NCBI GenBank assembly: GCA_019693395.1
Contig: JAAMXP010003072.1
Coordinates: forward strand, 2,218 to 40,372
Direction of reading: 5' to 3'
From: Ettlia oleoabundans
Lineage: Eukaryota; Chlorophyta; Chlorophyceae; Chlamydomonadales
Length of the DNA: 38,155 bases
Positions 20,164 to 29,730 of this stretch are shown here, piece by piece. Position numbers and translations under genes: made by a program. Below the pieces are notes generated by a model. That model was not told the origin of the DNA. It did not search any database and saw only the letters and a program-made list of their open reading frames with translations. Every line of letters starts with the position of its first letter. Position 1 is the stretch's first letter.

Positions 20164-21929
20164 TCAATGGGAGATAGCTGCTGCTGCAACGAACGGCACC
20201 ATGTGCCCTGTGGGTGGCACCAAGGACGCCACGCACCAGATTGCACGCTGGCAAGGTGGATGTCCAGCAGGCTGAACCCCGTCAGGGTGGGCGGGGGACA
20301 GTGCCAGGCCTGCCAGGCCTGCCAACTTTCGGGTGAAGGCTGCTGCCCAGCCTGCTGCGCTTGTCTCCGCTGCGTTGCTGCAAAAGCCTGGCGGGCGCGC
20401 CACTCCAGGTGGTAGCAGATGAAGAGGGGTAGCGCAGCGCTGAAGAAGAAAGTGAGGTAACCCTGCACCGCCAGGCACTGCCGCATGGGAGAAGCCGCTG
20501 ACTGTGCATTGTTACCGCCCCGCATCATCAAAGGAACGAAGTTGAGGCTGCAGGTGAAGCAAAAGGCCGGGAGGCAGTAGTGGGTGGGTCTGCTGTCAGC
20601 ACCCACATGCAGCAGCTGGCAAACAGGCACGGCAGTCTCTGAAAAGTTGGTTGTTGTGATACTGCACTGTGCCACTTGCTACCACACAGTAAGCTGGCCG
20701 GTCATCTGCAAAGACAAATCCGCAAACGCGGCTGCTCACTCACTGTATTATATCCAGCATGTGGTGCAGCTGCTGCAGCGGGACGCCAAGGCCCGGCATT
20801 CCACTGTAGAGCTCGCAGACTGACTTGGCAGGCCACATTGCGGCCACTGCCAGCAGAGGTAGCGCCACAGTACCCCAACGCACCAGCATGCGTGCATAGG
20901 AGGCAAAGAGGAAGGACCAGAAGGGCCCGGCTGCGGCACAGCAGGCAGGCGGGAGACAAGAGGATGGGTTGGTTAGCATGCGGTTCGCAAGCAGGCAGGT
21001 GTGGCAGCTCACCAAGCATGATGTAAGCAGGAGATAACAGCTGCCGTGGCTGGCACAGCCCTAGCTACCACCACAGAACATATGCGCAGGCAAATGTGCC
21101 GAGCCGTATAGCCCATGCTGCTGTACCTGCACCGTAGCACACTGAACCCAGGTTCATGCTGCCGGCGATACACACCCAAGAGTAGGGCAGCCAGGAGCAC
21201 GAGTGCGTCACCGCTGCGGGGCGCTCTGGCTCAAGGTGTCGAGGATGCGGTACCTCACTGCAGCCATGCTTGCACAGGGGTGGCGCATAATGAAGCAGCA
21301 GCAGCTGGGGCAGCTAAGAAACCATTATAGCAGCTGACACATGCACGAGTGTTGGAATGCGTGCTAGGTGGAGCAAAACATCACACGCCCAAGCCAGGTG
21401 CGGCACGTGTGATAAGACCAAGCGCTGTGCAGCACCCAGTATTGCTGTCAAGGTGTCAGGTTGGTAGCAGGGCAGCCAGCCGCTCTTACCAAGGACGGTG
21501 GTGTTGAACGTGCGCCAGGCCAGCAGCACAAGAACACACAGTTCACGGTGCCGCACATACAGATGGCGCCTTCGTGCTATCAAGAGCGCCAGCATTTCGG
21601 CAAAAAGGCAGCGCGGGCTGCAAGCCAGTGCCACGCCTACAAAGCCAGCGCAAACGTCGGGTGTTCAGCGCCTGACGTGTCTGCGTTGTTGCAAGCATGG
21701 ATTTTTACCACCCATCACAAGTGCTGGCTGTCGTGAGGCTGACGCCATCGATTCTCCCTTTCCCGGTAAAAGGCGCCTCCCTCATTCAAGACGGTCAGCC
21801 CTTATGCTACCCCACCCACCAGGCAGGCCCCTGCGCATCCACACTTGAAGCACCAGGAAGGGGAGCAGGAGGCGGGATGATGCCATCATACCCACAGCAT
21901 CCGCACTGGTTTGCTGCTCGTTGAACTCT
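20164..21929 (-). CDS. Multi-pass membrane protein, function unknown (5' end unresolved)
   Basis: I do not recognise the family. Exons that join in phase are 21820-21929, 21490-21636, 21212-21257, 21127-21158, 20744-20930, 20237-20547 and 20164-20183. Hydrophobic segments include MASSRLLLPFLVLQVW, FAEMLALLIARR, LCVLVLLAW, RWGTVALPLLAVAAMW and GYLTFFFSAALPLFICY, so about five to six membrane passes are likely. The first exon shown starts behind a CTGGTTCAG acceptor (SWFREFNEQQ). The upstream exon is not certain: an ATG at 22275 opens a frame with a transit-like sequence, but I found no strong donor in the required phase. Alternatively translation begins at the Met at 21887-21889. Two introns (21159-21211 and 20184-20236) are only 53 nt. 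After the last segment the protein has a Trp/Gln-rich stretch (SWQAWQAW). Function and compartment cannot be stated. Confidence 0.6.
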
Positions 21930-22275
21930 CTGAACCAGGAGAGGAGCGGTGCAGCGACGCACGCACGCGTATGGCGTTAGGGCAGCGGCAGGGAGCTTGG
22001 CGGGGTTGGCGGGCGGCAGCGTTGCGCGCCGGAAAGATGGAACCCGCAACACTCCTTTCCAGCTGCAACCGACCTTCGAAACTCCGTCTCCTTGCGCAGG
22101 AGCGCAGCAAGGGAAAATCGGCATCCTGGCTTTGCAAGGCCGGCGGGTTGAGGTGCAAGGCTGGCAGTGTTTTGCGCATTACAATGTTGATGGGTGCGAA
22201 ACGACTCGGGCGCCTTCGCATTCCGACAGAAGACAGAGGGTTACCGCCAGTGCGCCACCTCAGCAGCGACGACAT
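21930..22275 (-). other. Possible 5' exon of the membrane-protein gene
   Basis: A frame beginning at the ATG 22273-22275 is Arg/Ser/Ala/Pro-rich and looks like a possible plastid transit peptide (for example CPNAIRVRASLHRSS). It does not run in the same frame as the next supported exon, and no good phase-2 donor was found, so it is only a candidate first exon or leader. Confidence 0.3.
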
Positions 22276-22679
22276 GCCGACTACCCGAGTGCCTCATTGC
22301 TGCCCCCAATCGCTCGTTGCAGCCTGCTCTCTAGAACGGGGGTGGTGAAGTGTTTCAGAATTGTTACTGATTGAACGCAATGCATGTGCGAAAAGTAGGT
22401 TATAGTGGGCGGCTCGCGGGCTAAAATGTGCGTCGGCACAGCCTGCCATGGTTGAACGCCGGGTGGTTTGTTCAACGGCAGTGAGCAAGGAGGGATGCTG
22501 AAAAAGAGACCGGACTGGAAGGAAAAATTAACTAAACTTAAGCAGTAGGTTTGGCGGCTTGAAACAGCCAGGGGGACGTCGCAAGACAATCACATCCCGC
22601 CGCCACTGTCCCCGCTGGGGGGCAGGAAATACGCTGCCATCAAGTGAAAATTGCCCTACGCAGCAAAATCCCCCACTTC
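22276..22679. other. Intergenic between two minus-strand genes
   Basis: About 400 bases holding the 3' UTR of the amidophosphoribosyltransferase gene and the promoter of the membrane-protein gene. No TGTAA signal on the minus strand and no further gene could be recognised. Confidence 0.5.
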
Positions 22680-25600
22680 TCAGGCTGAGGTGGGTGCAGC
22701 CAGCCGACCTGTGCCGCTGTCTGCCACGGGCCGCTGCGGCGCTGCTGCCACGGCTGGTGTCGCGCCGTTGGAGCCGGAAACGAGGCTGGTCTTGCGACCA
22801 GGCCTTGCGCCGCCACGCCGCTTGCCTCGCCCCTGCTCTTCCAGGTTCCGCAGATACGCCTCGTTGATATCTCCCGTGACATACTTGCCTGCAATACACA
22901 TGTGGGCGGTACAAATATGAGCGGCAGAAGTACGAACTACGCCCACCCACCCCCCCACAACTGCGTGCACAGCTGCAACGCGAGCAAGACAGCAGCCAGG
23001 CAGCCACCCTACTGAAGCCAACTACACCTGCCAACAGCCACTCAACCGCCCCGCCCATCAACCACACCACGTGCCAGCTGCTTCACCTGTGAAGCACGAG
23101 TCGTCAAATTCGTGTATGCCTGGGTTGAGCTCGCGCCCGCAGTCAACCAGGTCAGCAACATCCTGGGGGGCAATAAGTTAAAAACGAACCATTGGAGAAG
23201 GCATTGGCAAGCTGTCGCATGGAGGGTCGTTTGTTCTTGCCAGTGTGCGGCACTCTGGCAGCCGAGGACCTAGTATCCTAGGAAATTGTCACTTCCCATC
23301 CATGCGTGCGTTTGCTGGACTGCTAGGCTGCTGTCAGTTGCAGAGACCTGTTTACATAGCAACTCCCAGCCTAAACTCACCTGGTATACAAGCCCGTCAG
23401 CGCCCAACACCTTGCAGATTTCCTCCTCGCTCAGACCGTGAGCCACAAACTCGCTGCATGCGGCATCGCCAGAAGAGGGGATACAGTTGAAAGCGGTGGA
23501 TACGGGGAAGACGCCGCTGAGTGACTCTAAACAGCAAGCACCACCCTCCAAACATCGCCCCATCAACAACCGTGCCCTCCCAGCCATGCAACCTGTAATG
23601 CCAACACAACATACTGCAAGCCTCCACCACCTGCGTGTGGGCATGTCCACGCCGTACACGTTGGGGTACCGCACAGGCGGCGAGGCAGAAGCCAGGTAGA
23701 CCTGCAGCGTGTCCAGGAGAGATCAGTCTGTCAGTTGGGGCGGATAGCAAGGGGCATCAGCTGCCATATGTGGGCAATTCAGGGTTCGAACGAGGGACGA
23801 AAGCTGAATCAGTGTCAGAACACAGCACTCACCATCTTGACCCCAGGTTGTGCATTATGTCAGCCCCATCCTCAAGTAACCGCCACCGAATCCACAGACC
23901 CATGACCAAGCTCACCTTGCTTGCCCCTGCGTTGCGCACCATGTCCACAATCTGGCTCATGGTGGTGCCCCGCACAATGGAGTCGTCAATCAGCAACACG
24001 CTCTTCCCCGCAAACACAACCGGCATGGCGTTCAGCTTGCGCCGCACAGACATCTGCCACAGGTTGATCACGATCAAGGAGAACCGGCAGAGATGAGAGC
24101 GGGAAGCAGGCAGTGGTGGTGAAGTATAGGGTAGCAGCAGGGCATCAAGGCTGGGTGGCAGGCGTAGCTAGACAGATTTCGTGACTGTTGATAGGCAGCC
24201 CCTCGCAATGCTGGCCACACAATAACCCCACCCAGTCCTCTGCAGGGTCTAGTTGGGCATGACGCAATGTCCCCGTTGGGCATGACGCAATGTCCCCAGT
24301 CTTCAACAACCAGCCGACACAACCCGCTCACCCACACATACATACAGACAGGCCCACCCACCTCTCTGAGGCGCTGGTCAGGCATGATGAAGGTGCGCCC
24401 AACATACCGATTCTTCACCAGACCCTCGCGGTACGGCAGGCCCAGCTCAGCACTGTAGGCAAGAGGGTGAATCGGTGGGTGGTTGGGTGGGTGGGAGGGT
24501 GGGGGTTTGACAAGCAGAGTGGGAAGACTGGGGGGCACAGAGCGGTGTGGTGGAGGATGATGTGTGGCCGCTGGCAGCAGCGGCAGCGATGCAGCGAGGG
24601 CTCACGCCTGCACCTCATGCTGCCAGGGTGCAGCCGAGCACGTTGGGGGCGCAGCCGGTGGAACAAGCTTGCAAAGAGGCATCACCACAACTTGGAGACT
24701 TGACACCTGTTCTGAGACTTTAGGCCTGCTTACACCTTGCATGGTTGTGTTTTATACCATGTTTCATACCATATCTTGCGCGTGCATCCACCAGCTGATT
24801 TGATGTGGCATGCGCCCACCTGATTTGGATGGCTGCGGGCCGCGACCCATCAGGCACTGGGCACACAAGGTCCACATCCCAGCCACGCTCCCTGCAGCAC
24901 GTGACAGCTGGTCAGCAGGGTGCAAAGGAGCAGCCGGCCAGCGAGGGGTCGATATGCAAGCAGCAGCCAGCCCTCCGCCGCAATGAGACATTTCAGATGA
25001 GACGAGCAACCGGCAGAGCACTTGAGCAGGCAGCAAGTTACTACACAGCATCAAATTCACGCGCATCGCTGCGGACCTGCCCATGCATTACTGAAAGGCT
25101 AGGTACTCAATCCGCCGGCCAAGCGGCCAGCCAATCAGGCACCCAAGGTAGCTAATCGCCCCACTCACTTTATGCGTTGTGCCAGGCGTGTGCCCAGGCC
25201 AAGCTGGAAGTTGTAGACGGGGACGTCGTTCAGCACGGAGTCGGGGCGGGCCAGGTAGATGTACTCAAAGATGCAGGGGGTCAGCTTTTTGCACTGCAGC
25301 GGTTGCAGACAGGAAGGAAACTTCGCTGTGCAGGTTGCTATGAAGGGTGAGTGGTTTCTAAATGGGCAATTGGTGTGCCATCAGGTAGCACCTCCCGCCG
25401 ATAAAACCAAACCAAGTGGATGGAAAATGCGCAGGGTCGATTGGACGGAGAAATGTGCAGGTTAAATAGAGCGCTACGACTGTGGGAGCGAGGAGTAGAT
25501 ACAAAACCATGCAAACAGGGCAACATAGACTGATGGGTGTGTCTGAGAATTGATTCCTGCCTCACCTGTGCCACTTGGCGTGTGAAAAGACGCCCATCCT

Positions 25601-28406
25601 CATCAATGATGATCATTTCGCCTGGCTGCAGGGTAGGAGAAAACCAAGCAAAAGACAAGTTGAGGGCCAGCTGAGAGGACAGAACAGAGTCATACGTGCA
25701 GCAAGCACTGCAGCACAGCTCGGCCGCAACACGTTTCTAACGCAGACCGCTGTGGTGCATGGCCATGCGAGGCGAGATCTGTAGACATGTGCAGCTGTGC
25801 GGTGCGGTGCGGTGCAGTCAGCCAGCCAGCCAGACAAACTTCTCTGGTAACGATAAATGCTGCTGCTGACTCCATGTGGGGCACCTGCACAGGCTTGCAA
25901 CACACCCAAATCCCCACACCTAATCCCGCAAACCCGGGCCAACATCCATCCCCACTCTCTCACCTGCACATCCCTCACACGCTCGAATCCAATGGGACCA
26001 AAAGCGCAGTCCTCGCTCGCAACGCACCACTCCTCGCCACGCCGGCCCTGCCGCTTGCCGAGCACCAGCGGCCTGTAGGGGCAAGCAGGGACGTGCAAAA
26101 ACCCACACTTCAGCCATTTAGCTGTGAGCTGCTGCTTCGCGAGTTTATGGTCCGCGGTATCAACGTGCCGAGCTTGTTCAGCATCGAACACTCTGAAGTA
26201 CTACTAGTAACAAGCGCGGCCAGGTTCGCAACTTGCCCAAACCCTGTACCACTGCAGCAAACACCCAAACATAAACCGAGACACAGACACCCAGCAACAC
26301 ATTGCAGGCATGCTATCCCTACCCCAGCTGCCGCCGCACCTGATTCCATGTGGGTCCCTAAATGCCACCAGGCCCACACCCTTGATGAGCGAGATGCAAG
26401 AGTAGGCGCCCTTAAGTAGGTTCATGGTGGCTTCACCCGCCTCAAACACCATGTCCATCTTCTTCTGCGGAAACCACATTGTAAATAATTAGGGAGGGCG
26501 GTCCCATTGGAAAGTAGAGCACGCGTGCACAGAGCCGGAACAGAGTTGCAAACCAGCGCTCTAATCTAGCCTCTTGCCTCCCCGCGCTGTTGGCTTGCAC
26601 AGTTGGTGTGTACAGCCAGCATCGGGGCATTAGGGAGCTGAACGGCCAGGAACGCAGTCATGTCCATGCATTCACCCACCCACAACGTTCACCCACTTGA
26701 TATCGCCGTTCAAACCAGCCACCCACCCTGTTTGGATCGCAATCATCCTCGAGCAGGCACCGCTGGTGCGCGCGGTGGATCTCATCAGCAAGAACGTTCA
26801 GCAGCACCTGCACGGTCAGGCCGCAGCGCAGAGAGATGTGTATGCCTGTGCTCCTTAGCCTAGACAGAGAATCGCAAGGCAGGGTTGACATTAAGCACAA
26901 CCACCGCATTCAGCAAGGCACTACCTTTGGGCACCCGGCAACAAATACACGCTTGCCCTTTTCGACCCTGCAACAATCCTGCCCACCAAGCAATCAAGCG
27001 TCCAGGCCTCACAAAACCAGGCCCCTCCTCCACGTTTCCATCCTCAATAGCTGCGTCCCACCGCCAACCCCTCCAACACCACTGCAACCGCACGCACATG
27101 CTGCACAACCCACCCACCTCTGAGTCGCTGTCTGTACGCAGGTGCCTGTTGAAAAACGAAGTGGAGGAGTTGAGGAGCTGCCTCAGCTGGTCGCAGTTGG
27201 TGAGGTTCCCGTTGTGAATCATGTAGATGCCCAAGGGGGAGTTCACGAAGAAAGGCTGCGCCTCCTGGGCAGAGGAGGAGCCGGCTGTGGGATACCGCAC
27301 GTGGCCAATGCCCGCGGAACCTGCAAAGTAGTGAAGAGGGCACAGAGGTAAGAAGGGAGGATGAAGAGGTGAATGGTTGTTCATGGCAGAATGTAGCAAG
27401 GCGGGTGGAATGGTCGCCTACAGGAACCACAGAATATGGGCCACAGCCATGACGGCGGCATCGGCACACCCCACACCTACAAGCCCCTGATGCGGCTGCA
27501 GGTGCCCCCTGATCTAATGCCGTTGCAGCTCCACCCACTCTCACCCACCCTGCAGGGAGTCGAGCAAGCTCTGCTTGCTGAACACATCCTTGACCAGCCC
27601 GTTGGCCTTGTGCTCGAAAAACTTGCCCCAGTTGGTGGTTACCATGCCGGCTGCAGGCCAGAAGCGGAAAAGAAGAGGAGGTATGATTGAATGGGCCCAT
27701 AGCTATCGCATTGCGAGCAAAACGCTTAAGGTTGCAGGCAGGCCCTGCATTACTGCCTGGCACATCCCACAGTACTGCGTGATTGGCAGGCAGAGTTTGT
27801 CAAGCCCTTGGTGTCGGTGGCCTCGCAGCAAGGTGCTCCCTTCTAGCAACACTGTCAAGCGTAAATCAGGCGCACCCGAGTCCTGGCCACGGTGCTGGAG
27901 CATGAGCAGGCCCTCGTAGATCTCAACATTGGCCTCCCCTTCATGCTTGAACACCCCGATAATACCGCACATCCGCGGGGGTGCCCTGCACATGGCACCA
28001 GGCGGGCGGTTGGTTGGCGGAGACGGGCGGCAAGCAGACACCAACAGCAACGAGTGCAGCGGGACCCAATTCAAGCCCAATCAGCACTAGCATCATGCAT
28101 CCTATGCTGCACGCCTTTCAACTGTATCCTCCCAGCCCTCATGCATCCTGAAGTTGCAGCAACAGCGCACCTGGCCTGCATGTGGCGGCTGCCACGCCGC
28201 TGCGCTGCCGCCTGCTCCACTGCCGCCTGCAGCCTATTGCCACCGGAGATGTACGACTTGCTGCTGCCAATGAAATGTGCGCGCGCTTGCCCCTGCAGCT
28301 GCTGCTGGACGCTTGGCCGGGCGGGAGCAGCCCTTTGTCGAGCAGGGCCCTCGCCCAGGGCGGACAGTGCGGCCACACCGCGACTTTGCAACATGCTGGC
28401 GCTCAT
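22680..28406 (-). CDS. Amidophosphoribosyltransferase, E. coli/yeast type, with plastid-type presequence
   Basis: This enzyme (PurF/ADE4) makes 5-phosphoribosylamine from PRPP and glutamine, the first step of purine synthesis. Sixteen exons keep phase: 28171-28406, 27876-27985, 27549-27650, 27118-27320, 26727-26807, 26340-26464, 25964-26072, 25566-25625, 25169-25293, 24820-24891, 24362-24452, 23916-24053, 23631-23701, 23381-23453, 23087-23162 and 22680-22888, giving 626 residues. Residues 1-84 form an Ser/Ala/Arg/Gln-rich leader, then MCGIIGVF begins the glutaminase domain with nucleophile Cys85. [22 protein letters not shown] and HNGNLTN follow. The phosphoribosyltransferase domain has [12 protein letters not shown] and the PRPP loop [13 protein letters not shown] (457-469), then [10 protein letters not shown] and [13 protein letters not shown]. 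These blocks match E. coli PurF and yeast ADE4, not the Fe-S enzyme of land plants. The C-terminus is a basic Gly/Arg/Ala-rich tail. Translation from the Met before Cys85 would give a form without the leader. Confidence 0.95.
24252..24297. repeat. Perfect 23-bp tandem duplication
   Basis: The 23-base unit at 24252-24274 (beginning GTTGGGCATGACGCAATG) is repeated exactly at 24275-24297. It lies in the intron between the 11th and 12th exons of the amidophosphoribosyltransferase gene, outside the splice sites. Confidence 0.95.
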
Positions 28407-28800
28407 GCTTAGTGTTGAGCCGCGGACGTCTGCGATGCACTACGAATTTGCTTAACAAAGTTGAGGGAGCTGTCGACGCGAGGCCTGTAGAGCCTGCCAA
28501 GAAGGGCGAAATGCCCGCAAGGGCGGCGGGTAATGCCGGCCATTGCCCAAGCCCCCAAAGTTCTGCGGCGGCCGCAGGGGCGGGACGCCGCAGTACAGCT
28601 TTATAGTGACCGCAGACCAAGCGGTTCCCTTGTTATGGATGGCTTTAGCTGGTCAGCAGTTTGTCTGATCCTGCTTGCAAGGTAGCTCAGCTTGACCCAA
28701 CCCTCGCAGTGGTGATCGGGGAGCAGAGCGCGCAGGGGGCGCTCCCGAGAGTAGGAGGACTGTCGACAGACGGCAAGGAGGCTCTGCATAGAGGGGTGGG
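28407..28800. promoter_or_regulatory. Divergent upstream region, amidophosphoribosyltransferase / RNase kappa-like gene
   Basis: About 395 bases between divergent starts. A TTTATAG at about 28600-28606 on the plus strand is the only TATA-like stretch, about 200 bases before the ATG at 28801. The assignment is weak. Confidence 0.35.
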
Positions 28801-29485
28801 ATGTGTGGGCCAACAGGTAAGCGCTCCTACGGGCTCCTCTCTGTCACGCCAGTCCGGGTAATCGGGCAGTAATCATTCACAGCTGCTTGATTCGGGGATG
28901 AGTCCGCAAGGGGCAGCGCGATCTATCACTGGGAGTGGCTGCTGCTTCCTGCTCCCACCGGCGTCCCGCCCTTTTGCCTGCCTGCCCTGCAGGCTCCACC
29001 TTCTGCTTGGGCCTCAGCATCTTCGCAGTGCTGTTCCTGTCAGTGCTGGCCAGCTTGATTCACAACGGGTACCCATATGCAGGTGCGGCTGCTGCATGTG
29101 CAGTCAACCACAGTTGACCTCGCTGTGCTGACACTGTGCGGCAGGCAGCCACAGGAGTCATGCTGTGGCGCTGATGGTATCTAGCAAGAAGTGGACTACA
29201 GCACTAAAAACATACGCGTCTAGTGACCTGATGCCCCGCAAACATTGCGGCTCAACTCCATCCCAGTCCTCCGCGTTGCCATCTACCACACATTTGCCAT
29301 CTGCCACCCGCCCTGCAGGCGAGTGGTTTGAGGCCAAGCCTGAGCCTGGGCACAAAGTAGAGCCGCTAAGCGAGCAGCGAGAGACGGTTGTTACCAACCT
29401 ATGGACGGCAGTGGGCATCTATGCAGGAATAGCAGTCCTCTCAGGGGTGACAGTTTGCTTCCACAAAGTACGGGGAAACCTCTAA
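28801..29485 (+). CDS. RNase kappa-like two-helix membrane protein
   Basis: Three exons, 28801-28816, 28993-29082 and 29319-29485, join in phase 1 and give 90 residues. The tiny first exon encodes MCGPT and ends at a strong donor (CAACAG|GTAAGC). The product has a first membrane helix (CLGLSIFAVLFLSVLASL), a short hydrophilic loop (HNGYPYAGEWFEAKPEPG), and a second helix (WTAVGIYAGIAVLSGVTVCF) before a basic end. Length, two helices and the Cys-Gly-Pro start resemble RNase kappa (RNASEK), a conserved eukaryotic membrane protein reported to associate with the V-ATPase and with endosome acidification. The match is by layout and a few residues, so a different two-helix family is possible. It would sit in an endomembrane. 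Confidence 0.6.
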
Positions 29486-29730
29486 ATTCAGACACACAGC
29501 CCATTAGGCTGTGTTTGCAATTCCTCCTGCTGTTGCACCCCTGTATCTGCCTCCCTGTTGCCGTCATGGTGTGTGGTATTTCTATAACAAATGTAGCATC
29601 TTGTTACATGCTCATTCCAAACCATGGAGCTGCGGAACAGAGAGCACTACTGCACAGTCGCCTGCATTGCTGTTGCAGTGCCATGAAGGACCAGTTTGTG
29701 CTTTTCATCAATGTGTGTTTCACGGCTGCC
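29486..29730. other. Short intergenic between convergent genes
   Basis: Joint 3' region of the RNase kappa-like gene and RBM19. The only recognised element is the minus-strand TGTAA at 29604-29608. Confidence 0.5.
29604..29608 (-). promoter_or_regulatory. Possible TGTAA polyadenylation signal of RBM19/MRD1
   Basis: TGTAA on the minus strand, 123 bases after the RBM19 stop codon. Green algae commonly use TGTAA about 10-20 bases before the cleavage site. A five-base match can occur by chance. Confidence 0.4.

Noticed and set aside
21911..22374. Two long plus-strand open frames
   Set aside because: Antisense to the putative 5' part of the membrane-protein gene, with no splice-compatible continuation and no family match.
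23783..23790. GGTTCGAA, like a tRNA T-loop
   Set aside because: The flanking bases do not pair as a T-stem and no acceptor or anticodon arm is seen nearby; it lies in a purF intron.
25787..26419. Plus-strand open frame of 210 codons
   Set aside because: It runs antisense over purF exons and introns that are confirmed by phase and strong protein similarity.
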